Origin: Endocalyx cinctus
Taxonomy: Eukaryota > Ascomycota > Sordariomycetes > Amphisphaeriales > Apiosporaceae
Direction: 5' to 3'
NCBI GenBank assembly: GCA_001600455.1
Contig: BCKC01000002.1
Location: forward strand, 2,866,171 to 2,930,170
DNA length: 64,000 nucleotides
The notes under the pieces were generated by a model. The model was not told the DNA's origin. It searched no databases and saw only the letters and a list, made by a program, of their open reading frames with translations. This document shows positions 47,143-59,613 of this stretch, one piece after another. Position 1 is the stretch's first letter, and each line of letters starts with the position of its first letter. Position numbers and translations under genes: made by a program.

Positions 47143-48553
47143 ATGGACTCGCAACGACCTAACGATGTCTCTCCAGAGGCAATGCAAGCGCGCATTCAAC
47201 AAGCGCGACGCGAGGCTGAGACGTTGAAAGACAGAATCAAGCGAAAGAAGGATGAGCTTGCAGATACCACCCGTAAGTATTAATGAATATCGTTTTTATC
47301 GTCATCGCTTTGTATTACGGTTTTTTTCTTCTTCTTATCTCGATGCTGACTCGTATACCTTCTCTCGTTTTAGTTCGCACGGTTTCGCAGCATTCTCACG
47401 AGGCCATCCCGAGAAATCAATTGATGAAGACGAAACGGACGCTGAAAGGACATCTTGCCAAAATCTATGCTATGCACTGGTCGACCGACCGAAGACATCT
47501 AGTATCGGCTTCGCAGGATGGTAAGCTCATTATTTGGGATGCCTATACCACAAATAAGGTTCACGCCATTCCATTACGGTCATCCTGGGTTATGACCTGC
47601 GCCTACGCTCCCAGCGGTAACTACGTAGCTTGTGGTGGTCTTGATAATATTTGCTCTATCTACAATCTCAACCAAAACAGAGACGGGCCTACTCGCGTCG
47701 CTCGAGAATTATCCGGACACGCTGGTTATCTATCATGCTGTCGCTTTATCAACGACCGAAGTATTCTAACATCGTCTGGTGATATGACTTGCATGAAATG
47801 GGATATTGAGACGGGAACTAAGGTTATGGAATTCGCCGACCATCTCGGCGACGTAATGAGCATCAGCCTAAACCCTACAAACCAGAACACCTTTATCTCG
47901 GGTGCCTGCGACGCCTTCGCGAAGTTGTGGGATATCCGTGCTGGTAAGGCTGTGCAGACATTTGCCGGTCACGAATCCGATATCAACGCCATTCAATTCT
48001 TCCCCGACGGCCATTCCTTTGTCACTGGGTCCGACGATGCCACTTGCAGACTTTTCGATATTCGTGCTGACAGGGAATTAAATCTCTACGGTGTAAGCTG
48101 ACATTCCACCAACCATAGGACTCCACATGATATACTAATTTGCATAACAGGCTGAGTCTATCTTATGCGGTATCACTTCCGTAGCTACATCGGTATCGGG
48201 ACGTCTTCTTTTTGCTGGATATGACGATTTTGAGTGCAAGGTACGATTCATTTTCACATATTAAAAAGCAGAAAAAAATAAAGAAAAAAAACGAAACCCG
48301 TTATCGTATTTCTCTGCGCTTAGCAACTAACTGGTCTATTCTAGGTATGGGATATTACAAGGGGCGAGAAAGTTGGTTCACTTGTGGGCCACGAGAACCG
48401 TGTCAGCTGCTTGGGTGTTAGCAACGACGGGATTAGTCTGTGCACAGGTTCTTGGGACTCGGTTGTAAGTATTGCCATCTTAACTGTTTTTCTCACCATT
48501 CTGCGATATAATTATGCTTACCTCTTTTTCAGCTCAAAATCTGGGCTTATTAA
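47143..48553 (+). CDS. gnb-1: Heterotrimeric G protein beta subunit
   Basis: Gbeta pairs with Ggamma and a Galpha to couple seven-helix receptors to MAPK and cAMP signalling at the plasma membrane; in filamentous fungi it controls growth, conidiation and mating. Exons 47143-47272, 47374-48092, 48151-48240, 48345-48464 and 48533-48553 join in frame to 359 residues, the exact fungal Gbeta size. The N-terminal helix ([28 protein letters not shown]) is the coiled-coil partner of Ggamma. Seven WD repeats follow, beginning with [33 protein letters not shown], and the chain ends in GSWDSVLKIWAY, the canonical C-terminus. Intron 1 splits a Leu codon in TTLRTVSQ. Known orthologues are called SfaD or GNB-1. 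The last exon encodes only six residues and the stop. Confidence 0.97.
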
Positions 48554-49899
48554 ATGTCGCCGTTGCCGTTATGCTACGAGCTGCATTCTATTTTAACACG
48601 TCTTCGATCGCGCGGCTTATTTCGAACTAATCTCCACCTGAAAACGCCTCCGAATCTGAAGAATTTGGCGTATTACAGGACGATGTCATGACAATAATTT
48701 TTCTACGCCCTTTCCTTTTATTCAGCATTGTCCTCGACCTTCACCGCCGAGACACTCTTGCCGACCGCATATCTCGAGGCATAAAAATATTCCTTTGTAT
48801 TCCTGTTCATCTGTCGATACCTCAATATAATACCATATCCGATTCTTTTCTTGCAGGCTGTCGTATCATGCCTAGCCCGGGATCCCCGTAAACCACGATT
48901 TCCCTACTTTACCCGATATACGCTTTGCCAGGAATCAGAGGTTGCTTTGCCTAAAGAACTAAAACACGACTTAATGGGCGGCATTCTCGAACTGCGGTCA
49001 TACTTCCTGTGCTTTGATTTTTAAAAATTTGGTCGATATATGGATACAGTGTTCATCATGGCGAAGAGGAACACGTCACGTCAAAATTACCTTTTCCGTC
49101 GGTAAAAAATGGTTTCTTGCGCTTCTCATTTGATTTTATATTATTTCTTTTATTTTATTTTACTTCTTCTCTTGACAACCCAGCCTCGTTGCGGTAGACG
49201 GTGTGTAGGCATGAATATTTTCCTGGCGATAAAAAAAGAACAAAGGGAGGGTGAGACAGGGGATGTTGACTTGATGGACTAGTCTGGTATTGATGGGGCA
49301 GTAACGCGACGTTCCGTATGGCCCGGTGGGTGACTGATACTCCGTATTAAGGCGTTTTCCTAGAGACGACGATCTCATTTCTTGTTTCTTGTGTTCGTCG
49401 TTGTATTGTGAAGATACGAGATGAACTCGGTCCACGCAGAAGTAGGACCGAGTGGGGAGGAGGAATGAAGCTAGGTGTCATTATGGCTCCTTTATATGCT
49501 CTCTGTATCATAGTCATGTCATATTGAATGCCGAAGTCATATAAAACAACAAAAAATAAATAAGAAGAAAACCCCTGGAAGCTTTGCACAAGGGTTCCTT
49601 CGTTGCTCGCGTTAGATATTTTGTGAAGGACATAGATACGGCTGTCAGCGACTACATATCAGTTTATGAAGACTGTTAGATCTTTACCATCGTGTCCTCA
49701 CAGGTATGATGTGGGATCAGGCAGGCCAACTAAGGACTGAGTCCAATCATATGTCACGGCAATATAAAACATCAGGCTGTATACAAATCACCGAGTCGAG
49801 GAAAGACGGCGGAAATCCATGTCAAACCTTTCGGCTCACCTAAGTAGACTATTCGACCCGTTACATCGCAGTTCAATATCTGGAAGCTATAAGACCTTG

Positions 49900-52100
49900 A
49901 CAGTTACCAGGGATGTCTTGATGATGTTGGACGAGATGCAGTGAGTATGTTGGGCACGAGAGGCAGCGTTATCGATCAGCGGCATTGACATGAAGGCCAT
50001 CACCTACATAGTAATTAGCCGGCCGCCGACTTGGCAGATTATCTACGTTGACATTAAACGTATATCTAGGAAATGAGACACTAGCTAAGATTACTATTGA
50101 TATCCTCACTCTCGTTAGCTATAGGGAAAGCTATATATTACAATCTCTAAAGATGGAGGGCTGTCTGTTTCATTTACTAGGAAAGAATGTAAACCGTCCA
50201 AACGAGATTGCCTACAGTGATCTTACTTGCAAACCTACACTCCAGACGCCGCATCTCTCGACGTGTGAAGTTAATTTTCCATCTTTTTAAACTTCTGTAG
50301 ACAGGCACATATACAATGCGGGTGCGAGCGCCCGTGGCCGCGCACGAGTAAGAAAAGACGACTTCACATTCAACTTATGACATGAGAAGATCGATTCATC
50401 GGTTAATAACAGGAGCAATAAGCTTTTCTAACCCTTTCTACCACGTGCTTTTTCAACTCTCCCCTTCCCGCGTTGACCGCGTAGGAGGATAAGGTTGGGG
50501 GTAAGCAGGACAATGACTCGACATAACCGATCCCCAAAAAAGACCAACCTGGCTGAGGTACTACCTAGCGCGGAATTATCCCGTAAAGTCGCTCAGAAAT
50601 AACTCTCATAGCAGAAACCGTTCGCAAGGACTCTTCTTTTAAAAAGAGTGATGAGAGGAGAAGAGAAGTATGACGACAGGAGACGAGCTAGATAGCTACG
50701 TATCGACGAAACCAAAATAGTAAGCTCCGGGTTGCCGCGAACTGAAATATCGACACCGTGGAACTTGGTTTAAAGGGACTAGCTCGCGTCCCAAGCAGGT
50801 GGGCAGCAGAGAAGTCCGACTCGCATGCTGGCACATACATATAGCCCGGTAGACCGGCTACTCGTAATCAGTTCACCTTTGCCCAGGACTTCGCCTCTTC
50901 CCATAGGTCAATTCTACGGATGAGGTTCGTAGGATCGTCCGCAATTAAGGTAACACTGACTTCCGTCCTTCAATCACGAACGTCAAATGCCAAATGTCCA
51001 CGTGCTTGACTTTTGACATTCTATCATCAAGAAGGAACCAGACGTCGATAGAGTCATGCGCCTAGTAATCATAACCGTTTAACCAGGTGAGCTATTGAAA
51101 AAAAAAACGGCCTATCCGTCGATTCAAGGGGGAGGAGCAAGATGAAAACGGCGATGCTAATGTATGCTAAGTGCCATACTGTACAGTATCCATGGATGGA
51201 CGTAGGTAGCAAGTTCATGAGAGCACGTGATACCTCAGCGAAATCTATGGACTGTATCCATGCAAATCGAGTAGGTCGTTCTCCATCGATCTCTGATCCA
51301 ATATATCCCGAGCATATTGTGCTACGTCATGAAAATAAAGAGAAGAGGCTAGCGAGGAAGACGCTTCAGATAGCTGTCTTGCTTTATGCTGTCTCCTATA
51401 GCTAGGGCAGACGGGCTTCTCCTATTGTATGACCGGCCGACTGTCTGGGTATATTAAATCAATCCTAGCCCGGGCGTGTTATATCTATATACTGCCGGCT
51501 AAGCAGGTTTTCCGTCAACTTCTTAGACGATGGATATACGACCAACGGCAGGAAGCTTATATCCAATCTCGCCTGTTTGAGACTATACACGAGTCGTAAC
51601 TAGCTCCCCTGGTTCCCATTACTCGCCTGCGTTGTCTCGCGTCATCCGTTGCCCTTGTTGGAATGTAACCAGCTCGCATAAGAAACACTGCCTCTCTATA
51701 TACGAACTTATTCGAGAAGGAGGATCTAAAACGAGAGCATGAAAAGACCCACCGAGATGACGATGTTGTCGCTGTAGTCTACTACATAACTATTATAGTT
51801 ATGTAAGGTAAGATCCAACGGCGCCTGGGTCAGAAAATCCATCGCGCGTTTTGTCGCCTATCCCTAATCAAGGTAAAATGATTAATACGGCACTTTGCAA
51901 TGCGGTATCGTGAACGGCAGTTCCTTAGGGTCTTAATCGTTACTATTCTGGTATATTAAGCAGTTCGGTAGTCCTTTTTCGCATCTCACCGGCGCGTCCA
52001 ATAGCGCGTTTATAGTTGTAATGTAAGGAGTAACCGATCTCTTTATTTCGCTCCAAGTTTCTATTTGAAGGTGTATTATATTAACCACCTCCCTTACTTA
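49900..52100. other. Possible decayed coding segment or mobile-element remnant
   Basis: This part of the long spacer is visibly less AT-rich and has fewer homopolymers than its flanks. It holds short plus-strand frames with fairly ordinary amino acid mixes: 50048-50290, 51142-51405, and one open from 51402 to a stop at about 51600 whose translation includes QVFRQLLRRWIYDQRQEAYI. None matches a family I know, and no terminal repeats or target-site duplications were found. It could be an eroded gene, an old transposon fragment, or unconstrained sequence. Confidence 0.25.
51783..51805. repeat. 23-bp perfect palindrome with one-base centre
   Basis: TACATAACTAT and ATAGTTATGTA are perfect 11-nt inverted arms around a single T. 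It lies inside the possible decayed segment. Confidence 0.7.
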
Positions 52101-53305
52101 GTAGGTAGGCTGGTAAGTAGGTAGTCAGTCATAAATTCCATGTATTTCTAGAAAAAAACGCCGACATCTGATGTAGGTACGATTTGTCTTGAACGGTGAA
52201 ACATTTTCCTGAAACATGGCGCCATATCGAATCGCAACAACGCGACGCGGCCGAAGTGACTAACGTAAGTTGATTTATTTATAACCCACCCCAGCTGCTA
52301 CTTGCTAGTTTGGGGTTGATTGTGCCATTGGTTGTGGTCTATTGGTATCTGCTTACAGTACTTGTATATGTGGTATGTCAGGGAGGGAGAACAGTGGTAT
52401 AACTTAGGAGGCACCGTAATATTAATTGATACCTTATGCATGCAGTCTTGTCCGTTTCCGGACTTTCCTGTAGAGCAACAACAGCAACATGCTTTTTTTA
52501 GCGTGACTGTTCGTGCAACTGGAAACGCCGACGTTGTTCTATTTGCTACTCGTTCAAGCACTTTTTTATATATTTTTCTTATTCTCTTGACTTTGGTCGA
52601 AGTAGTATACAAGGTCCTGCTTGAATGATTGCGTTATTATTAACTCTCGCAGCACTGGAAAAGGATCTTAGATAGGAAGTTGAACGCATATAGGTGACAA
52701 ATTTTAGAAAAATACCCACGGCTTCAATGCGACAGTAACCCACCCCCTTTTTTCTGCGGGCGCCCTTTCTAGTGTACATACTTGGACGCGAAAGAAGCCT
52801 TACGTTTGCCAGCTTAACTGGATATCAATAACAGCCTTACATATCGTGTATATGATCGCACATATTAAAAATTCTAGAAATCCACGAAAGGGGGCCTGGA
52901 AGGGGAGCGACGGGGGGCCGAGAAAGTTGACATGGCGGTCAAGGTGAAATCTAGATCTGATCAGGCTTGCTTATTATTTACAATGCAGTGACCACCTGAT
53001 TGTCAGGTTTGGCTGGCTGCGGTGTTGGGGAGGGAATCCTTAAAAGCCCTATTTTTAAAAACAAAGTTCAAAGCTGACCGCTCTCCAAGTAATTTCCAAA
53101 TTTCCCGATCCTTACGAGGTATGGATCTCTTCCTCTTGGGTGTATTTTTTTTTTTTAAAAGGAACGTGCGGCGTATTGTGACCATGTGGCATAAGGAAAC
53201 ATACGAAGCAGCATGGAATGCGGTACAGAACTATGCGTGAAACAAATAGATAAGTCACTTTGAGAGAGAGATAGAGAAAGCGAGATCTGCAATCGCAGCA
53301 GAACG

Positions 53306-53309
<4 letters not shown>

Positions 53310-53337
<28 letters not shown>
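53310..53337. repeat. T28 mononucleotide tract
   Basis: An uninterrupted run of 28 T in the Gbeta/phosducin-like spacer. Two overlapping minus-strand open frames across it are artefacts of poly-Lys translation. Confidence 0.85.
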
Positions 53338-54327
53338 GAATACATACACATTTGTACGATGAACTCCAACTTTGCCACTTGCCACTTGCCACTTCAACAT
53401 CCGATGTCCTGCGGGCAAACCCACGATAGCCCTAGGGGTTGATAGCCATAAGATCGGCGCGACCCGCAGAAACCGCGTTACAGAAGTGAAATGAATGAAT
53501 GAACCAGCGAATGGATAGCTTTTGTGACATTTCTTTCACAAATTAATGGGGACAGCCGAGTGTCATATCACCGTTACCATATATCACAGTACTGGTTATA
53601 ATAAGAATAATGATAAGGTTATAATAGTACATCTACTATGTACAATTTGAAGATAAAAGTACTATGTAATGCAACAACAGGATGGCTGAGCAAACGGATG
53701 CCGAAGGCCGTTTAATGTCGTTAGTATAATGATTTGAAAATAACTTCACTGCTACCGTCTCCCTGGGTACGGCTGACCTGAAGAAGTCTCGTTATTTGCA
53801 CCAACGGCGTGATGTAGTGTAGCGTAGTGTACCATGCCACTACCACGTTAGAACTCCTCGAAGGCTATAAATATATCTACGGCGTAGCAGATGTTCTTGG
53901 CGCCGGACGTGGTGGAATGAAAGCCATGTGTTTTTTTTTTTTCCCCCAGGCTTCTAGAAATATCTTTCTAGAAAGAAAAAAAAAAGAGTTTCTTATTTTA
54001 TTTCATACTTGTCGAATGTGATTCATTGTGTCATGTTATTTAGGCTCTACCGTGGCAGCGTGGTTTTACCTTGCTTCACGTGCCGTATTTGTTCAACGGT
54101 AGACCTGAGCTTTGTAGACCCCTTTCCAGACTATATTTCAACGGCTTTTGATTTAATTAAAGTATGGAGGTTAACCAATGGCATTTTGGTTATACTCTTT
54201 CTTTAATTTACGGAACCCCGTTTTCTAAGCCAGATCTATACTGCATAAGAAAGCTGTTCGGTGAGATTAAGATTACCGTTGATTAATGTACAGGTTAGCT
54301 TAACCAAAAGCCGATATCAATCAATAC

Positions 54328-54357
54328 TTTTTTTTTTTTTTTTAAAAAAAAAAAAAA
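54328..54357. repeat. T16-A14 self-complementary tract
   Basis: A run of 16 T is followed directly by 14 A. It is perfectly self-complementary and could form a cruciform; it may also be assembly-sensitive. Confidence 0.85.
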
Positions 54358-56031
54358 GATGTATATACATATGACTACGTGTACTTAATAGTATGTAGTA
54401 TATATGTGAGTATATATGAATATAGTGTAACTACGTCGACAAGGATAATCTCGTGTTGCATAACTCGCGTACGTGTACTTATAACCTACTGAGTAGAGGT
54501 AAAACATGCGTACGGCTAGGGAGTAATAGAATCTTGATTCTAAATTCTCCGATCTTACGCAATAAGTTAAGTGACAAGAACCTACTACAAAAGACACCGT
54601 AATCACTACTACCACGAATACTTGGGGATGCTAATACAACTGCCGTTTATTTTTATATTGTTTAGTTAACCTACTCCGTACTTCTTTCTAGCTTCAAGCT
54701 TATTTGGTGAAGATGACGATCGTTTGACCCATACCGGTAATTTCGTTCATTATCTACACCCTACATACATACATCGTCATATTTCATCTACTTAGTGTAC
54801 ATACCTACCTAGGTATTGTGTATATACATAGTATATATTTTATGAAAGAAATGAAAAAATATGTACGGTAAATTACCAGTAAAGAATAAGGGAATAGTGT
54901 ACGGAGTAGTTTATAAATTTATACGCTAAGGATTTCTGAATCAGCTAAGAATCAGCCACCTTTTCTAACTTCACGCATACAACAAAACATACATTACTTT
55001 TGTATGGAATATACACGCTTTACAACAGTACTCCGTACATAACCTACAATTACTATGTATAATGCAAACAACCCTAGATCCTGGTAAGGTCAAGGGGTAT
55101 TCTTAAACCACGTTTTTATCCTTGTTCAAACGCACCAACAGCACACCGCATTCACTGTTTTTTCTACCTCGCATGACTACTTTTTGTGCCACTGCCACTT
55201 TGCTATGGCCCCAAAATACCTCTCTCCTTTAGTGGTCCTTTTTTTTTTTTTGGCCTGGCCTTATGCCTTTTGGTATCAACAGTAAACCCCACCCATTTCT
55301 CTCTTTTTTTTCTTGACTCTCTCTTCTTCATGTAACCCCTTTTCTCTTAAATCTATACAATTTTTTGGTATATATAAAAAAAAAAATAAGAAAGAAAATA
55401 AAGAAATTTCAATTCAATTCAAAAAAAAAAAAATCAATAGGTTCTAAACTTCGATCATACAATATTATTACAACATCTTATTTCTACTCCTCTCTCTCTC
55501 TCTCTCTTCCTTTTTCTTCTTATTTTATCTTTATCCAGTTTGATTGGATTTATTAGATTTACTGGGGAAAGAATCCGCTAATCTCCATCGTATCGTAATA
55601 ATTACACTACGTATATTTTTCTTTTTCCCTGCGTACTTGTACATATACAATTTTATCGACGATACCCACAACGCCAATCCTGAACACGCAGTCATCTTCT
55701 GAAACACTCTGACGCATCTAGCATTATTTCGTAACTCCCCAATTGTGTAATTGATTCGGCTTCCTCCGCTTTAGGCACTGTTCCAGAAGCACCGCATTGA
55801 TTCATCAATTCATCCTATATCCCGGCAAACCCATCCTATTTACCAAGTTATTCTACCACCCATCCATCCTTGATCCTGGACCACTCAATACCCCGGTCGC
55901 TTTACCAGTAGCCTAACCAAGCAAAAAAAAGAACTCTTCCCACCAAAACATTCCACCCGTCATAAGATACTCAACTTTGCAATCTGACCATATAACCCTC
56001 CTCTTCCCTCCCACCGCACACCCCATACAAA

Positions 56032-56976
56032 ATGGCTTCTACATCTTCCTCCAATATTAATAATACCAACCCAACCCCAGCACAAGAAGAATTTCAAGAA
56101 TTCCTCGATAAGAATACCGATCAAGGTTCACGTGTACATCCTGAAGACGTCGACGACGACGGAAGCGAAGAAAACGACAGTGACCTAGACGAAGAAGACA
56201 GATACCGAAACGCGCAGATAGACGCCGCCATGCGTGTTCCTAGCTTGAGACCTGAGATGACCCTCCCTCCTGATGCCTTCGGCTCCGGCGCGAGTACCGG
56301 CGTCAAGGGCGTCATCAACGACGCCAGAGCCTACGAACAAGCCCGAGCCGGCAAGTGGAGGACCAGAGTCCGCGCCGCTCGCCGTTCCGTCTTCGGTCTC
56401 GGTGACGTATCCAAGACCTCCGACGCTCAGAGCAACGGTAGCGACGAAGAACCCAACGACGAGGAAGAAGAGGCCTTCCTACAGCAGTGGCGCGAGGCCA
56501 GGCGGCAGCAACTCGAGCAAGAAGTCAAGAACGGCGTTCGAACGCGGAGGACGAGCCCCAGCCTTCGCCTCTTCGGACGCATGGACACGGTAGATGCCCT
56601 AGGCTATCTTGATGCCATCGAAAGAGTTGGTCGCGAAACCGTCGTAGTAGTATTTGTTTATGACCACGAGGTAAGCCGAACCATCTCCCCCTCTCTCCGC
56701 CGGCAATATATTAACAAATCACGATAGTGCCAAGTTTCGGCCCTTGTCGAGAAAGCGCTCAAGCCGCTCGTGGCCACTTACCCCACCGTACACTTTGTCA
56801 AGGTACATTACGAAGACATTGAATTTGACAATGCCGCGGTCCCTACGTTGTTAGCCTATCGCAACCAAGGCGATCTGTTCGCCAACATGACGGGCCTTGT
56901 CGACATGATCCCCGAGGATGAGGATTTCGGCCCTGCCGCATTAACGAAAGTCCTCCAGAGAAACGGCGTATTATAA
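56032..56976 (+). CDS. Phosducin-like protein (thioredoxin fold, Gbeta-gamma regulator)
   Basis: Phosducin-like proteins help the CCT chaperonin fold and assemble Gbeta-gamma. Exons 56032-56670 and 56728-56976 join in frame to 295 residues. The N-terminus is acidic and disordered (DVDDDGSEENDSDLDEEDRYRN), followed by GVKGVINDARAYEQ, an N-terminal helix motif of the family, and a basic and charged linker. The thioredoxin-like domain starts near residue 180 (RLFGRMDTVDALGYLDAIERV), with the strand TVVVVFVYDHE, then CQVSALVEKALKPLVATYPTVHFVKVHYEDIEFD and AVPTLLAYRNQGDLFANM, as in phosducins. The domain lacks a CxxC redox pair, as expected for a non-catalytic thioredoxin fold. Orthologues studied in fungi include BDM-1 and PhnA, required for normal Gbeta levels. 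It lies 7.5 kb from the Gbeta gene on the same strand. Confidence 0.92.
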
Positions 56977-59535
56977 TCTGGGTTGTCGGATGCCATACCT
57001 TCTTTTCCCACTCTCCGTCGCATGCTAGGCTGCTCCTAGCTCGACATACCGATACACAGCGCCCTTTGCAACGCGACTCGCCGCGCATTTTCTCTCCTTA
57101 ATTCTCTGCACTGGATTAAAATCATTTCATATCCACCACGTTATTCTGATACCCATTCCCAAATATCGAGCTTGCTCAATGGGACTATTTTCCCCCTTTA
57201 ATATGAGAGTTTCTCTACCAACTTAACCGTCCCTGGATGGAAGGTTCTCGTACACCACTACTTGGTGTATTGTAATTACTGCCTGCGGTTTTAGAGCGGT
57301 GGTTCAGCATTTTATACGGAGTTTGGGAACTATAAGCGAGCGTGAATCGTCTCTGCTTTTTCTTTTTGTTTTTTCTTTGTATATTTCATGTTGTTGGCTT
57401 CCACCCGGATCATCTGGACCAACGTTATAGAGGGCGAGAAAAGTTACACGACAGTCTTGTCGTATTCACTTATTTTTGGTCCAAGATCATTGTAGATGAG
57501 GAGGGATATGAAGATGATACGAAGGCTTGCCCGGTCTGCCCAAATAGCCACGATAGGCCTTGGTTGACGATGAATGGATACGGGAATACGACGATTCGAC
57601 CGAGAAGGTTATGTTTCTCTCGGGGTTGATATTGAGAAGCTTTAATCAGCTATATATCTGCTACTCGGATATAGAATTTACTTATATGAACAACAATTTT
57701 GGATGAACTTGAATGCGGTGTGATGTGAGTAGAGCGGTGTCCCGACTCGGTACAGCTGATGCGACCGCACGTCGTTCATAGATAAGGGTGCCCGTCTTTT
57801 AAGAATATATGATATGCCTACTTAGGCAGTCTAGCGAAATCACCCGACAATGTTACGCACTTTTTTATAATAATCCTATCCATACTTCCTAGTTTTGTTC
57901 CATCTAGGTTTGGTTTTGATACGGTGCTTGATGCCCCAGTTTGTTCGGAGTCTCCTTACCAACTCAGTATCCATGGCCCCCTCCATCCACTTGATATTCC
58001 GGTACCCCTCACTCAAAGACAACCTGTCCCCAATTTGATCGATTTGCGGAATATTGGGTAGAATAAAGATAACATTCTAATAAATTAAGCGTAGAGCGAG
58101 TTGTGTATCTATATAAGTTGATATTTGACCGCCCGCATTAAGCGCTTGGAGCCCAAAGGAGAAGGCTTATATGTACGCAGGTGCGCGTGCCATTATTGAT
58201 TACAGGTAGGCTATTAGGGTACTTTACACTAAACTACCAGGCAGACAGAAAGACAGACAGGCCAGGCCAGGTAACAATAATTAGCGCTTGATAAGGCACT
58301 GTAAATTAAGAATTGCCCCTCATTCTAGATAGCGATAGCGATTATAAGCATGCGACAGGTGATCACTTTCCCACCTGTCATATTTCTTGGCTCTCGTAAC
58401 TTATCCTAATAACCCCACCATCAGTCAACTAAAGTACCTACACTTTCATCATCGCCGCCACCATTATCACTACCGTCAACCATTCTCTTTTTTTAAAACC
58501 TAACTCGTTCATTTTCTATTTCTTACTTTCTTTTAAAGATAAAGAATTTAAGAAATACCCTGTATAATATATTATTCGTATTTTCTTTCTATTTCTTATT
58601 CTTCGTACCACCTCTTTCTCGACGACGTGTTCAAGATCAACCTAGGTTACTGCCTGCCTACTACATACTTCACTCGCCCGATAGGTAAGTACATATCTGA
58701 TCGTGTATGCACGTTCATTTAGCCCACTTTCTCTGGACGCCGAATGCTTTAACTTCGCCTTATCATACACTTACATCTACCTTTCTGGCCTTCTTTTTCA
58801 CTTCTTTTTCCTTCTTAGAAGACGTGGTTATTCTACCTCGTCTTACATGTCTTGGATCTCTTTCTATCACATCATCTTTCCTCACTTCAAGAATTTGTCA
58901 TTTCGTCGGATGTAGGCTGGATAGTCCCTAATATCCTCCAGTCAACCGATTTCATCCACGTCTGTCCGCTGCCTTTCGATGCTGTTTCTTGTCTAGGCAG
59001 CATCGATTAGTCACATTTGCATCAGTCTTCCAGTAAGGATCCAGGCCGCCTTACGTACCCTTTACTACTCCCCCACCTCTACAACATTGTTTGATATCCT
59101 CTCCCCCATCAAAACTACCTACCGTAGTACCTACTAAGTAGTGTTCAAAACCTCAAGGTAGTTGGCCTGGCTGAACTTTGTATACCTGCACTTTGACTTA
59201 TCTAATAGTCTCTTCTACCCTTACTGAACTTAAAACAACACCAAGGATTTCTTACTAAACTTTGACTGCCTTATGACACTTCTGATTTCTCCGATATGAA
59301 AGCCATTTCTCCCGTTTATAATTATTCGAGAAGTTGAACTGACACCCAATATCTCAGATTGTATATCGCACTCTGAACCTGCTGATATTTCTCATCCAAA
59401 ACAACATTCTCCTTTAACATCGGGATTGACGTCACGGTTGATTTAAGACACAATACTTTCAAAGCTAAGAATCTCACCTACCTTCATATACCCACTGCAC
59501 CTATCCGGATAGCCTCCTTCATCTCGTCAACCTCG

Positions 59536-59572
59536 ACTCGAATTTACCTTTCTTCCCGAGGTAAATTCGAGT
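59536..59572 (+). promoter_or_regulatory. 13-bp perfect hairpin in the 5' leader
   Basis: ACTCGAATTTACC (59536-59548) and GGTAAATTCGAGT (59560-59572) are perfectly complementary around an 11-nt loop (59549-59559). The hairpin ends 41 nt before the main ATG at 59614 and 1 nt before an upstream ATG. A stable stem there could impede scanning ribosomes or bind a protein; the role is inferred. Confidence 0.6.
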
Positions 59573-59573
59573 T

Positions 59574-59582
59574 ATGACGTGA
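59574..59582 (+). promoter_or_regulatory. Two-codon upstream ORF (ATG ACG TGA)
   Basis: A minimal upstream ORF directly follows the hairpin and ends 31 nt before the main start codon. It is present by sequence; whether it is in the transcript and translated is not known. Confidence 0.45.
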
Positions 59583-59613
59583 TCTTGTTCCAAGGCTTCT
59601 GTTCTGCCGCGTT

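Larger units (their letters stand above)
48554..56031. other. 7.5 kb spacer between Gbeta and the phosducin-like gene
   Basis: The longest geneless stretch in the window. It contains TACTCCGTA-type 9-mers at 49338, 54672, 54900 (reverse) and 55029; TACCTAGGTA at 54806-54815; a T28 tract (53310-53337); a T16-A14 tract (54328-54357); and three TTGCCAC units (about 53372-53392). About 49.9-52.1 kb is less AT-rich and carries broken open frames (see separate entry). From about 55170 to 56031 the plus strand is CT-rich, likely promoter and leader of the next gene. Confidence 0.55.
56977..59613. other. 2.6 kb spacer and leader of the unknown membrane-protein gene
   Basis: No protein gene is supported. 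A CAGACAG/GGCCAGG-type simple repeat lies near 58240-58272. From about 58400 the plus strand is CT-rich, typical of a long fungal leader. A strong donor-like GGTAAGT at 58684-58690 suggests a possible 5'UTR intron, but I could not fix its acceptor. A 13-bp hairpin and a two-codon upstream ORF sit just before the start codon. Confidence 0.5.

Noticed and set aside
51031..51100. Minus-strand tRNA-like segment beginning TAGCTCACCTGGTTAAACGG
   Set aside because: The A-box is close to consensus, but neither the D nor the anticodon stem pairs and no B-box with a paired T arm follows.
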